From Notamacropus eugenii (lineage: Eukaryota; Chordata; Mammalia; Diprotodontia; Macropodidae): 64,000 bases of DNA. Shown one piece after another: positions 52,701-64,000 of the stretch; the first letter of the stretch is position 1, and each line of letters starts with the position of its first letter. The notes beneath the pieces were generated by a model, which ran no database searches, was not told where the DNA came from, and was given only the letters and a program-made list of their open reading frames with translations. The position numbers and the translations under genes were made by a program. Location: contig NC_092879.1 in assembly GCF_028372415.1 (NCBI RefSeq), forward strand, positions 101,037,828 to 101,101,827. Reading direction: 5' to 3'.

Positions 52701-53639
52701 GTACTCTCGGAGGCCCCAGGATTATGTGCATGGATGGATCTCCCACCTAGTAGAACAGTCTGTGTTTCTCTAGAATGTGCTCATGAAGGAAGTTTCTTTA
52801 GAGAAGCCTAGAGGAAGAAATTGCCATTTGCCCTGGGTCTTGGAAGAGGGAGGAGGGTGGGGAGAGCCAGGACAGACCTGCTTAGGAATCCTCCTGCCAC
52901 ACTCACTGGGGACATTCTGGAAAGAGGATGGGGGTGGGGTGGAGCTGGGTCGAGGCCAGGCCCTGGGATGCCTGGCAAGTCACTTTCTATTGCTGAGCAT
53001 CTCAATAAATTGGGAGTAACAATGCCCATCCCATCTCCCTCCCAGGGCTGTTGTGAACCCCAAGTAAGATCCTGTCAACAAATGGGCAAGCATGTGAGGG
53101 TCCCAAATGTGACTTTTGTACGGAAAGAGCCTCCAGTCTAATGGGGAAGGCAACATGCAAGTCACTTAGGGAAGCATCTAACTCATCTAAGAGATCCTTT
53201 CCATGGCTACCACTATAACTAGCTCCTCGGGCTCTTATTAGAATTCCACTAGATGATGGAGGTTCAATTAATGGCAGCAGCTAGAACCAGTGGGGAACGC
53301 TTGTGAGGGGCCTGGGTCTTCAGCCTTCACTTTGCAAGTGAGGAGATTCAGACCCTCAGAGGGGAAGGGGACTTGGCAAAGGGCACTTGGGCAGCACAGA
53401 GCCTGAGTTTGGCCTCAGAGCCTCTGACTCTAGACCCACCACTCTTTGTACCGTATAGCAACCCCAGAGGATGTACGAGTTCATCTCCGGAGGCATTTTC
53501 AGCTTCCTCCTGACCATCTTTGAATCTGTTCATCTGGTACTCCCTCCCTCCTTTTCATCTTCCATGCGAGCACCTTTCCAAGAGTGCCCCCCTCCTCCTA
53601 GGGGGCTGGGGCTAGGGGAATGAACCATCCTCATACCAA

Positions 53640-53830
53640 CACTAGTGCCTGGCCTGGATGTGGTATTTTCCAGTTTTCGAAGGGCTTTCACATCCGTGAT
53701 TTCATTCAGACCTCATAACTTTCTGCAGACAGGAAGAATCTAGGAGTGGGACGGAGGCTGTCTTGTGATTCCACTTATACAGATGAAGAAAACAAGGTTC
53801 ACAGATGGAAAGTGACTGACTTCAGGTCAC
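53640..53830 (+). repeat. MIR-type SINE fragment
   Basis: AGGGCTTTCACATCCGTGA, TTCATTCAGACCTCATAAC and CAGATGAAGAAAACAAGG in MIR order. Confidence 0.55.
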
Positions 53831-56829
53831 AGTTTCAGGCTGCCACACTCTCTGGGACTGCATGGACTTTGATAATGCCTCTTCCTGGCCTGCACCTTTC
53901 TAGAAGAAGTCAGTCCTTGTGGAAGTGCCTGAATACACATGGGATTCCTGGAAAGGGATCCAGTTCTGTTGCTTTGTTGCCACTGAGGCCCTCCTGGGGA
54001 ACACCTCCTGTCACCTTTTCTTTTCTGAGATGATGTCCTCTAGTCATCAGCACGAGGCAGGGCCCAAACAGCTTTGCCCTAGGTGAGGAGTTTGGCCAGC
54101 TCACTGCCTCGGGCACAGCAGCCCATTCCCTGTCCTGAAGCTCTAGTTGACTGTGTTTTCAATGTCATAAAGGCCCAGGACATTGGCAGAGACTATTTGG
54201 AGAGAGGACTTTGACCTCACTATCCCCACCAGGAGAATGGAATGGTGCAAGAATGCTCCCAGCCCCGAAAACTCACTGGCCTCACATCAGGGTGACAGGG
54301 GGGGATGATCTCTTCTTTCCCTTTACTGATGGCCTCCCAAGATGTCCCTCCAGTTTAGCCCCATTGCTTTGGCTCTTGACCATCTGAGTGAGTTTCGTAT
54401 CCTCCCACAGACTGTGTACTCTGGCTTCCAGGCCAGTACAAAGAACCACCAAGGTAGTGGGGTAATGGAGAGAATGCTGGATTGGGAGCCAGAGGAGGTC
54501 TTCCTATGGGCTACCTGGTCACTCACTCTTCGGGCCTTTGCTTTCCCCTCTGTAAGATGAACTGATCTCGTTGACTTGGCTTGACTTGGCTTGCTAAGGC
54601 CTTGGGATTCTAGCATCCTGTAGAAAGCAAGGCTGGCCCTAGCTCTGAGCCCTGAAGAGCCTCACTTTTTGCTTTCCCCCTCCCCTCAATCTTTACCTGC
54701 CTTTTCCTCCCTTGGAGAAGGGTCTGGGCACCAATTTGGGGAAACCACTAACTTAAAGGTTTGCAAAGTCCTCTCTTCATAATGACTCTTGAAAGAGGCA
54801 GTGAAAGTTGTGGGCGAGGAGAACCAATCAGTGGGTTTGGACATTCTGAAGATCCTGATTCTAATTCCCCCCCCCCGGGACTGAGATGCTGAATGGTGCC
54901 TCTGCTTCCCCCCAACTGCAAAATCAGGAATCTGGACTCCATGGCCCCCAGAGTTTCTTCCAGCTCCACACTTGTGAGCTCCATTTTCTAGAGGAGTTGA
55001 CTGAAGTCCGAGAGAAAATGACTTGCCTAATGTCACAAGCTGATGTGTGTCAGTCAGAAGCTGAAGCCGGGTGCCCTCAGGTTCAAAACCCAGTACTTGG
55101 AATGAAGGTCGGGGGTCCTTCCTCCACTGTCCTCTGCTGCCTGTCCCTCCTCCTCTCAGAGTTCCCTTGGCTCCTCACAATGACACACCAACCTTGGATC
55201 CAGCCTCAGTCTCCTCAGCTGTGAAAAGGGAGAACGATTCTTGCCACCCTCCCTCCCAGCCTGCCGGGGCTGTCAGTGATGATCAAAGGCGAGAGAGCGC
55301 ATACTTTTGCCAGCTCTCTGCTTTCTTCTTTCTCCCTCTTCTCTGTCTATCCTGCCTCCTCCCCCTCCTTCCTTTCACTTTCTCCTGCCCCTCCAGCCTT
55401 TTCTCTCCGTCTCTCAATAGCCCCGCCCCGCCCCCCTGCCTCTGCCTGTCTGCCTCCAGGGTAAAGTTCCCATTGCAAAGGGGAGCCCCCCAAGGCCCTG
55501 ATCCTTGGCTTCCTGCCTCCATGCCTCTCTCATGTGCCATAGAAGAACCCTCCCTGGCCTGCTGTGCCCCCTGGGGGCCCCACTCCGAGTTTCTGGCTCC
55601 CTGGTGTGGGGCTTTCCCTGGCCCTCCCACAGGGATGACTGCTCATTAAATGGGATCTGAGGCTAAGGAAGGGAACCAGGTGGGCTGGGGATTGCCTGTG
55701 ATCCTTGGGAAGGGAGGAGCCCTGACCTGGAGTAGTTGGGATTGGGGTGGGTGGGGAAGGGAGAAGACCCAGTGATTTCCCCCCACATGGCGCACAAGCA
55801 TTGCTAGCAGACTTCTTATCTCCTCTGTCTCCCAGTCTCCACTTAGGATGATTCTAGTTCAGAGTAGGGTGGGGGAGGGGAGGGGAGAGCCAGGGTCACT
55901 CCTGGAAGAAACATCACAAGGTACCTGAGAAGGGTTTCCCTTCCGTGGGGTGGTTCTTCCTTCCATCTCTAATCTTAATCTCTCCTGCTGGAATTTTCAC
56001 TCACCCAATCACAGGCTTGAGAAGCAGAGAAGCGATTTGCTTCTTGCAAATTGTAGAGGCCCAATGGCTGGAAGGCAAGTCCTCCTTTCTCCCCATTTTT
56101 CTGCTCCTGACAAGGCTAAAGACCCCTCTAGGCAGAGCCCAACCGAAGGCCTGGTGGGTCAGTCGCTAGGCGTCCTCCCCAATGCATTCTCATGTGAAGC
56201 CCCTGCCTCAAGCATCCACCCACAGACGTTCTGTCCTAGGTTTCACTAGTATCAGGTATAGAGCAGCCTGGTTTAAGAGAAGCCTGAATTAGGACTGATC
56301 AGGGTAGCTAGTGACCATGGAGGGACACTTTGCAATATCACTTTTTATTAATGTACATATAATTAATGCCAAAAAATCCTGCCTCCCAAGAACATAGGCA
56401 TTTTGATATTTTCAAGGAACCACTGAATATGAGAGTTAGAAGGGACCTGGGCAGGGGACCATGACTTTATTCATTCAACCTGCAAGGAATCCTCACTTGG
56501 ACAGACCTAACAAGTGACCCCCCAGCCTCTGCTTAGAGACACCCCCCCATCATGGGGGTAGACCCTGATTCTGTGATCAAGCAGTCTTTGGACCATAACC
56601 AGCTCACACTGGGTTACGGATCAGAGAAACTCTTCTACTTTCTAGATGTGTGGATTTGGGGAATCCCTGAGCTTCTCTGGTCCCCAGTTTCTACCACTTT
56701 TCAGAGGAATAAAGGGGATGGATGAGCTGATCTCTAAAGTTCTTCAAAGCTCTAAATCCTACCAAAGTTTGAATGGTAAACAGATTGGATAACTTTCTGT
56801 GCCTCTCAGTTTCCCCATCTATGAAATGA
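53831..56829. other. Non-genic sequence with short MIR/SINE pieces
   Basis: No gene supported. Short SINE-core pieces at about 54,465-54,560 (GGATTGGGAGCCAGAGG, CCCCTCTGTAAGATG) and 54,990-55,080 (AAAATGACTTGCCTAATGTC). The remainder is C/T-rich unique sequence. Confidence 0.4.
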
Positions 56830-57030
56830 AAAAAGATCAGTCTTTAGGGTTGGAAAGAACCTTAGAGCTCATTTAGTCCAACTCCCTCAGTTTCTAAAGG
56901 AGGAAATTGAGACCCAGAGAGGGAGAGTGACATGCCCAAGATCATTCATTCAGTTGGCAAGTGGTAGAGCTGGGATTTGAACTCAGGGCCTCAGACTCCA
57001 AACTTGGCATTCTCTCCACCAGCCCATGAG
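56830..57030 (+). repeat. MIR-like repeat
   Basis: GGGTTGGAAAGAACCTTAGAGC, TTTAGTCCAACTCCCTCAG, GGAAATTGAGACCCAGAG and GAGCTGGGATTTGAACTCAG in order, a common mammalian MIR-related arrangement. Confidence 0.6.
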
Positions 57031-57133
57031 CTGGTTGGTTCCAAAATACAATTGTTTTCCTATGGTGTCCCCACCTCTCCTCTCCAGCCTCCAGTGGAAT
57101 TAATTCTAGAACAGCATTATCTAGAAGACCCTG

Positions 57134-57222
57134 GTTAGTCAGAGGACCCAGAGGCCCCTATGTAGTTAGGACCCAGATGTTAGTCAGAGGACCCAGATGC
57201 TGCCCATGTAGTCTCTAAGGCC
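57134..57222 (+). repeat. 45-bp tandem duplication
   Basis: GTTAGTCAGAGGACCCAGA starts at 57,134 and again at 57,179; TATGTAGT/CATGTAGT follow in both. Two copies only. Confidence 0.8.
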
Positions 57223-57934
57223 TCATGGAGAGTCAGCAAAATTGCAGGGCCCAAGAAAACTAATGCCATTGGAGACCAGGACCAGGGGGAGATGGTCCTC
57301 CTACCCTCTGCCTTGTTGAGATCCCCTCTGGGCCACCACACTTGAGGTAGGACATTGACAAACTAGAGCCCCCTCCAGAGGAGGGTGACAAGGGATTCTT
57401 GTCAAACAGGCACTTAGGCAATTCTCTATGGAGGAATAAGCACAAAGAAGGGGTGCACTAGATGGTCTTTGGGGTCCTTTCCAACTCTGACTCTCATAGT
57501 TTGTGATTCTTGGTTTCTAGCCTGTAGCCTAACATTTGTAAAACTGGGGGCTAGTCTCCAGGCTTTGGTTTCCTTCTCTATAAATGGGGACAATGCCATG
57601 TGCCCCACCTTCCTCCAGGGCTGCTGCATACAGGGCCACTATCCACGTGTAAGCTATTCTTTATGAATGCCAAGTGGAAACAGGCGACGTCCAGCTGTGT
57701 TCATCCTTTCTTAGAGGCGGGGCTGGGGGGTGGAACGCAGGCACTTTCCAAATCTCCTCAGGGGTGCATGAATGCCTTAGGTTGGCTTTGGCATGAACAG
57801 TACAGCAAAAGGAGAAGAGGAGAGGTGGAAATCAGCTACTAGGAGAGCCTTCTGCCTCCACAGATGGGAGATGCAGCAGCAGGCAGCTCAGAGAAACACC
57901 CGTGGACTCTCTTGTACTGGACTGCAAGTCCAAA

Positions 57935-58190
57935 GCTGTTCAGTTTTGTCTGACTCTCCATGACACCATTTGGGGTTTTCTTGGCAAAGATACTGGAGTG
58001 GTTTGTCATTTTCTTCTCCAGCTCATTTGACAGATGAAGAAACTGAGGAAAACAGGGGGAAGTGACTTACCCAGGGTCACACAGGTAGCAAGTGTCTGAG
58101 GGCAGATTTGAACTTGGATCTTCCCAGACTCCAGGCCCGGTGCTCCCTCCACTGTAGTGTCCCTTAGCAGCCCCTAATGGCTAAATGATT
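57935..58190 (-). repeat. Marsupial tRNA-headed core SINE, antisense
   Basis: TTCAGTTTTGTCTGACTCTC, CCATTTGGGGTTTTCTTGGC, ACTGGAGTGGTTTGTC, TGACTTACCCAGGGTCACAC and CTCCCTCCACTGTAGTGTCC. Nearly full length. Confidence 0.85.
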
Positions 58191-58394
58191 ACTATATTTG
58201 GGGTAGGATGAGACCCGAGAGCTCCTGTAGAGTCAGATTCAAATGTTATCGCAAAATGTTTCACCAAAAAAAAAATGCAATTGACCATTGATAATGTTCA
58301 CATAGGTTTTCTAAGCCCAAACGGCCTTCAGAAGTTTGTGCTGATCCTCAGACTCACGACACCCTTCGGAGGCAGGTAGGGCAATTGCTAGAGA

Positions 58395-58600
58395 GGCAGG
58401 CCCAGAGCCAGCAAGCCCTGAGTTCAAATCTGGCTTCAGATGCTTCCCTGCTGGCTGACCCTGAGGAGACACTTGCATTTTCTCTCAGCCTCACCCACTT
58501 TCCTCATCTCTTGCACTCGATAGTCTCAGAGGTTCCTTCTGCCTCTAAATCTACAGTTCTTTGGTTCCTCTTTTCCAAGATGAGGAAACTGAGGTTCACA
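58395..58600 (+). repeat. SINE/MIR core fragments
   Basis: CCCTGAGTTCAAATCTGGC, TTCAGATGCTTCCCTGCTGG and AGATGAGGAAACTGAGG; diverged and broken up. Confidence 0.5.
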
Positions 58601-59299
58601 AAGATGGAAGTCACTCTGTGAAGTCCTCTGTGATGGAAGTCCACCCTGTGTGGGGTCACATAGCTAAGATCTGAATACATGTCCCTGGAGTCATCCAGGG
58701 TCTTCTCTCTCCAGCTTGGTTACATTATATGTTCTAGATCTCTCAAGCTTGGATGGACAAGGAAGGGGAAGGCATCGGCCTCAGCTGTCTCTGCCTTGGG
58801 AATGTCTCCGCCTTGGGAAGAGGAGGAACAGAGGGCAGTGATCAATGCCCAGCAGGACTAGTTCACCAGTACTGCAGAGCCCTCAGATCTCCAGGCACAC
58901 AGGTGGCTTAGAGGTTTCTCCAGTCAAAGTACCACAAAACCTGTATCCTGGGGCCTGGGTCTTGCCAACTAGTAGGGAGGTGGTGCGCAGAGAGGGAGGG
59001 ACAGATGGAAAGAAAGGTTGGGGAAGAGCAGTGAGAGGGAAGAAGAAGGCTAAGGGGCACTGGGGGGGAGGGTTGAGGGACTCTGTGTGAGGGAGCGCTG
59101 AAGGCTGGCGAGGGGACAAAGTAAGGAGAATACTAGAAGGAGAGAGATGGCATCGGAGAAGCACCGTGGAAGGGGCACGTAAGAGAGGTGAGGCCAAGCA
59201 GGAGGCTGGGCTGGAGGCCACGGAGAGGTGATGGGACAGAGTTCTGGGGACCCTGAGGGTGATGCTGTGAGGGGGGAGGGGCAGGGCTGAGAGGAATGC

Positions 59300-59430
59300 T
59301 GGATTCCATTTCTGGCTCTGCCCTTAAGCGATTCTGTTACCTTGGGCAAATCCCTTTCCTCTCCTCAGCCCTCAGATTTCTCCTCTGTAGAATGAGAGGT
59401 TTGGTACTGAGGTGATTTTGAGTGGTCTAA
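59300..59430 (+). repeat. MIR fragment
   Basis: TTACCTTGGGCAAATCCC…CTCAGATTTCTCCTCTGTAG…ATGAGAGG, the MIR core. Confidence 0.6.
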
Positions 59431-59761
59431 CAGCTCCGAGAGAGGGGAAGGGAAACAGAGGTGGGAGGGGATGGGGCACTACAGAGAGGTGGAGAATGAG
59501 TGAAAGGGATGGGCAGGAAAATGGGGAGAGATTTGGAAAACTTCTGAGGGCTTTGGGACAGGAGGCAGCAAAAATGCATCAACCCTTAGTAATAGACAAA
59601 TCTGGGTGTCTTCCTCTGGGGTGTGGTGAGAGGCTCAGTATTTGGCCTGGGGGCTGGGCCTGGCCCATGCCCTGCCCTTGTCATTAGAGAGGTCCTAGGA
59701 AGAGAGTCTGTGCCTTCCATTCTGGGCCCCACCTCTGCCACCCCCCCTCCCTCCAGGGTTC

Positions 59762-60180
59762 AAGGAAAAACCTGGAAAGATTCACATAAACTGATGCAGA
59801 GTGAAGTGAGCAGAACTAGGAGAACATTGTACGTAGTTATCAGCAACACTGTACAATGACTGACTGTGAATGACTTAGCTCTTAGCCATGCAAGGATCCA
59901 AGACAATTAGACTCACCTCCAGAGAGAGAGATCCACTGGACTCTGAATACAGATCAAAACACACTTTTTTTTTTTACCTTCTTTACTTTTCTTGTTTTAT
60001 TTTGTTTATGTTTTCTTTTGCAACATGATTAATATGGAAATATGTTTTGCCTGACCTCACATGTATAATTGAAATAAAATTGCTTACTTTCTCGAGGAAG
60101 GTGGAGGGGTGGAAGGGAGAGAACTGGGCACTCAACAGTTAAAAAAAGATTGTTAAAATGTTTTACTAAGCAGCTAAATA
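59762..60180 (+). mobile_element. 3' end of an unassigned poly(A)-tailed marsupial retroelement
   Basis: Second copy of the repeat at 3,195-3,645: ATAAACTGATGCAGAGTGAAG, GCAGAACTAGGAGAACATTG, CAAGACAATTAGACTC, CAACATGATTAATATGG, ATGTATAATTGAAATAAAAT. The common order defines the family in this window. Confidence 0.65.
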
Positions 60181-60229
60181 CAAGGGAGGGAGGAAGGGAG
60201 GGAGAGGGACATGGGGGGAGAAGAGGATC

Positions 60230-60790
60230 AGGAAAAAGAGGTGAGATGTAGGTGAGGAACTCATTCCAGGCATTAGGTACCAAGAGGTGGGACATAGAGT
60301 GTTGCCTGTGAGAAGTAAAGAAAAGGCCACTTTGGTTGGATCTCAGAGTTCAATAAAGCTGGAAAGATGGGTTGGGGCCATGTTGGGAAGGGCAGTTTAC
60401 ATTTGATTCCGGAGGCAGTAGAGAGACTCTGGAGTTTACCGAGTAGGGGAGTGATATCCGATTTGGGTTTAAGAAAATCTCTCTGACAGCAGTGAATAGG
60501 ATAAACTAGACTGGTGAGCCATGATGCCAAGAGACCAATCAGGAGGCTGGTACGATGATCTGAGTGAGAGGTAACTGAGGACCTGAACAAGGATGGGAGC
60601 TGTGGGGATGGAGACATTTGGTGGGGGTAGAAATGGCAAAGGTTGACATTTGATTGGATCTGATATGTGCTCATGTCCAGGTTACTGGCCTGAGAGACTG
60701 GGCTGGTGGTGCCTAGGACCAAAATGGAAGAGCTTGGAAGAGGAGTGGATTAGGGGGAAAGATCAGAAGTTTAGGGACATAGGGAAGAAA
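60230..60790 (-). mobile_element. L2 LINE 3' part, antisense
   Basis: CTCATTCCAGGCATTAGG, AGTTTACATTTGATTCCGG, GGCAGTAGAGAGACTCTGG, GAGTGATATCCGATTTGGG, AGGAGGCTGGTACGATGATC: reversed L2 words as at 24,245 and 48,095. Its reversed 3' tip is missing. Confidence 0.65.
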
Positions 60791-61364
60791 TACAAATCCA
60801 GCTGATTTATGTCTTCTTATTATCAGCACTTAGCACTGTGCCTGGTATAGAACATAAGCGCTCTTTGAACCAAATGGAATTGAAAATCACACTCTAATAT
60901 TCTACTTGGAGTCAGGAGAAGTCTGGATTCCAATCTTGCCTCTGATACTTTCTAGCTATTGCATTCAAGCTCTCAGAGTCTCAGTATCCTCATCTGTACA
61001 ATGGACATAATAAAACCTCACAGGCATTATTGGGAGGATCCACACGAAATAGAGAAACAGCAACAGAAGACTTGACGGAGTAGCGAGCTCCTGCTCCCCT
61101 CCCTCACTGTCGCCAACAAGAAGGCAACATGGATGGAAAGCTGACCCAGCTGGGTAACAGTCAGCCCTGAGTCCCAGGACTCCAATCTCAGCCCTTCCCC
61201 TCACTGGGCCGCCTCAGTCTCCACCTGGCTACAGTGAAAGAGTCCTGAGTGGACCACTAAGGATCCTTCCAGCTCTATATCTCAGATCTTAGGATCTCTC
61301 CGGAAATGGTGAGGGTTCAAGAGTGAAGGAATCGTAGAAGTAGATTGAGGAGCTGAGGGAAATG

Positions 61365-61450
61365 ACCACAACAACTCATGTTTATATAGCACCTACTATG
61401 TGCTAGGCACTGTACTCAGTGCTTTACAAAGATTCTTTCAAATCTCCCTG
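61365..61450 (+). repeat. MIR3-type SINE fragment
   Basis: TTTATATAGCACCTACTATG, TGCTAGGCACTGTACTCAG, TGCTTTACAAAGATTC. Confidence 0.7.
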
Positions 61451-61639
61451 GAGGAGCCAAGCCCTTTCACTATAGTAAGCAGAGACATGGCTACCCCAAG
61501 GACAGCCAGGAAGTCTTCCAATAGAACCACTGGCCAAGGGCATGACTAGCCACCATTCAGGCAACGCCACAGAGAGGTGGCTCCCAAACCCTGACCTTGC
61601 TCTGGAAGCCTGAGAAGGAGCAGGAAATCTTTTAGAGGC

Positions 61640-61760
61640 CTGGGTTATAAGCCTACCTTTCAGTCACATACAAGCTGTGTGTGTGACTGGACAAGTCCCT
61701 TCCTCTCTCTGGACTGCCTCAGTTTCCTTGTCTGTAAAATAGGGATAACAATCCTTGACC
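61640..61760 (+). repeat. MIR fragment
   Basis: CAAGCTGTGTGTGTGACTGG, CAAGTCCCTTCC, CTCAGTTTCCTTGTCTGTAA; the MIR core. A similar diverged piece is at 60,905-61,010. Confidence 0.65.
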
Positions 61761-62629
61761 TACCTACCCCCTGGCTGTGGCAAAGAAAGGGCCCTGTAAC
61801 CCTTCAAACAAAGTGCAGCAGAAATTTGAATTACAAGTGAAATCTTGTCTTCTTGGAGGAAGGAGACAACATGAGAGATGGAGAAGAGATAGGGGTTGGA
61901 GAGTGGGAGAAGCTGGGTTTGAATGTCACTTTCCATACAGTAATACTCACGAGCATCTTTGCTGTACCTGTTTCCTCATCAGTAAAATGAGGACAAGAGT
62001 GTCTTCCTTACAAGGTAACATGAGTGTAAGGGGAGAGGCCACATCCCGCTGCTCCTGCCAACTCGGGAAAATGAAATCCCAAGATATTACTAAGGTATGG
62101 AACTGACTCTCAGGATGAGGCCATTCCCTGATCCCTTTATGAATGAAAAGCCATGAAGTGATCCCTATGTCCTGGGCACTGTGTAAGCCCTGGGCACACA
62201 AGTACATGTGAGTGAGACAGCTCCTGCCCTGCTGGAGCTTGGACTCCAATGAAGAAGTAGCCAGAGCTGGGGTTGGGAAGTGACAGTGCTGGCAGCCAGG
62301 AGTGGCTGACTGGGAAGGAGCATGGTGGCTTGGCTCTGGGTAAGGTGAATGACCATCTATCAGAGCCCGGTACCCTAAGATCTGAGTTCTAGGGGAGCAG
62401 GGGGAACTACCTCTCTGATTGAGCCAAAAAGGGAAAACCGGAGAAAAAAACAAAACCAAATAATGCCTCTAGACTGGGGGATTTCCATAGCAATCCCTGA
62501 GAGGCTTGAGGAAGTCAGGACTCAAGGCAATTTGTAGCAGAGTCTGCCCAGGGTTATAGGAGGGAAGCTTTATGGTAATTCTTCTTACAATGCTATTTAT
62601 TTAATGCTTTTGCTAAGAGCTACTTGTGG

Positions 62630-62656
62630 CTAATGTGCAAAGGGACTGCACATTAG
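62630..62656. other. Perfect 10-bp inverted repeat (hairpin) in an A/T-rich element
   Basis: CTAATGTGCA and its exact reverse complement TGCACATTAG are separated by seven bases (AAGGGAC). The flanks (62,540-62,680) are unique and low in CpG. Confidence 0.7.
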
Positions 62657-63129
62657 AGGGGGCTCATGAGCAGAGACCCACAAGGTTACCCCTCCAAAAG
62701 CCAGTACAATCACACCAGGTCTGGAGACCCCATCTGCTAATGGGAAGCCCAAGGTGGGAAACTAACCTATAAGTGTCCTCTCGAAGTTATGTAATAATGG
62801 CACTATTATTATTACTTATTTGCTGCATGACTACCTCAGGAAAATCCTTTTTTACTCTTGGGGACTGCCTTGGTTTCCCTCTCTGTAAAATAAATGACTG
62901 ATCTCAGAGATCCTAGCCAGCTTCCAGTCTCTCTCCATCAAAACCACTGGACTGAGGGCAGCCAGGAGATGGAGCAGCTGGGGTGGGGACAGTCTCCTTT
63001 GACAGGAGTGCAGGGGGTGGAGAAGAGGGGCCTTAGGCTGTGGGTCTTGTCTTGGCTGGCCCTGCAGCCTCTGGGCTCTCCCTCCTGGGGAACACCCATC
63101 CAGCTGCTGGGGGTGGGTGAGAGAGGATG

Positions 63130-63240
63130 GGTTAAACTGAGGATTAATTGGCAAGGGGGGGGGGCGGGGCCGGGAGGGGTCGGTGTGCGCTGTGAGCTGC
63201 AGCAGCTCTGGTGGCTTAATCAGATTATAGGAGCCCAGCC
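63130..63240. promoter_or_regulatory. Candidate element with a perfect P3 homeodomain palindrome
   Basis: GATTAATTGG at about 63,142, a GGGGGCGGGGCC GC box, GAGCTGCAGCAGCTC (15-base mirror-like inverted repeat) and TAATCAGATTA at 63,217-63,227. The last fits TAATYNRATTA, the cooperative dimer site of paired-class homeodomains (ALX, PRRX, PAX types). Function is inference. Confidence 0.4.
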
Positions 63241-63595
63241 CCTGTGAGGGGAAGAGAAGAGAACCTGGTCTGGGTCTGGGTGTCCTGCAGGAACAGCCCC
63301 CGAGCAGGTGTCAGCTAGGGAACTGAAGGAACCGCTCTGTCAACCCAGGGAAGTAAGCAACCTGCCCAGGAATTTGTGCCATTAGCGCCTCCCCCCAACA
63401 CACAGTCTTCCAGTACAAGGGCACTATGAGCTCCATGGCTCCCCCACCGTGGGGTGAGCTCAGGTGTCCCTGCCCCCTTCCCTCCCTGCCCAGGGGACAA
63501 GGTTCCCCTTTTTCTCACCCTGGGTGGGCCATGCTTGTCCAGACACTAGGGGATGAATAGAATGGCTTTGGAGGGGACTGGCCAACTTGTTTCTT

Positions 63596-63760
63596 TAGGT
63601 GAGGGGAGGGAAAGGGGGTAAAAGAAGGAGAAGAAGGAGAGATTGGGGAGGGAAGGGAGAAAATGAAAGAAGAAGGAGAAGAGGGAGAAGAAGGGAAGAA
63701 GGGGAAAAAAAGGGAAAGGGAGAAAGAGGAGAGGAAGAGGAAGAAGAGTGGGACAGGAGA
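63596..63760 (+). repeat. Polypurine (GGAA/GAAG)n tract
   Basis: About 165 bases almost purely A and G. Minus-strand reading frames here are low-complexity Ser/Leu/Phe/Pro and not genes. Confidence 0.9.
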
Positions 63761-64000
63761 AGATGAGGGAGGACACTGGGGCCTAGGCCTGAGTCACTGG
63801 CCAGATACCACATGATGAGACCCAGATTGGAATTCTCTAGGGTTCAAGGCTACCCTCTGTCGAGATTGACCTGTGGGTCCCATGCCAGGTAGGCATCACC
63901 AAGGAGGGAAACCTTGCTCTATGATGCCCTTCCCCCAATCAGGGAGACATTTCTAGGACCTCTGCCAATGATGACCCCTGAGGGGACCAAGCTGCTTTTC

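Noticed and set aside
63546-63813. Hydrophobic minus-strand reading frames as membrane proteins
   Set aside because: Ser/Leu/Phe/Pro runs arise from the polypurine tract read on the other strand.

Overview
The window is mammalian genomic DNA, almost certainly from a marsupial. It holds one recognisable protein-coding gene, EFNB1 (ephrin-B1), on the + strand. Evidence for a marsupial comes from the repeats: tRNA-headed SINEs with a MIR-like core, long L2 copies, MIR/MIR3-type SINEs, CR1/L3 remains and a 5'-bearing L1, with no Alu, B1 or other eutherian SINEs. EFNB1 is X-linked in therians, so the window is probably X-chromosomal. The exact species cannot be told from the sequence.

Layout. 1-1262 and about 10,600-12,135 are two blocks of one CpG-bearing tandem repeat. 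Its units carry a ZNF143/THAP11-type motif (ACTACANNTCCCAGNNTGC), a CTCGCGAG (Kaiso-type) palindrome and, in two units, a CTCF-like word. The blocks are separated by an antisense L1 (1,660-5,525), AT-rich unassigned sequence, small hAT remnants, MIR/SINE copies and a fossil retroviral gag-like stretch. From 12,165 to 28,500 lie L2 copies in both orientations (one nested in another), a CR1/L3 tail, SINEs with clear target-site duplications, a fossil Ty3/gypsy-like pol fragment (about 22,170-23,280) and G/C-rich non-coding sequence.

EFNB1. The CpG island and promoter begin near 29,320. The 5'UTR has two upstream ORFs: one of 33 codons through a GGCCCC/GGCTCC hexanucleotide repeat, giving a Pro-Arg/Leu-Arg peptide, and one of three codons (Met-Gly-Asp-stop) in a strong Kozak context 119 bases before the main ATG. 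Five coding exons (30,235-30,362; 36,933-37,210; 38,144-38,236; 38,339-38,470; 38,579-38,973) join in frame to a 341-residue type I membrane ephrin. It has the four ephrin cysteines, an N-glycosylation site, a transmembrane helix and the conserved tyrosine-rich tail ending in the PDZ ligand YYKV. The 3'UTR runs to about 40,300 and contains a homeodomain/X-box cluster. Intron 1 (6.6 kb) is rich in simple repeats.

40,300-64,000 has no gene that I can support. It contains MIR, L2 and SINE copies, microsatellites, and a few short unique stretches dense in transcription-factor words that could be EFNB1 enhancers: 44,880-45,090, 45,880-46,060, 62,540-62,680 and 63,130-63,240. The last has a perfect paired-homeodomain P3 palindrome. 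The items most worth a second look are the ZNF143/CTCF/Kaiso tandem array and the two upstream ORFs.
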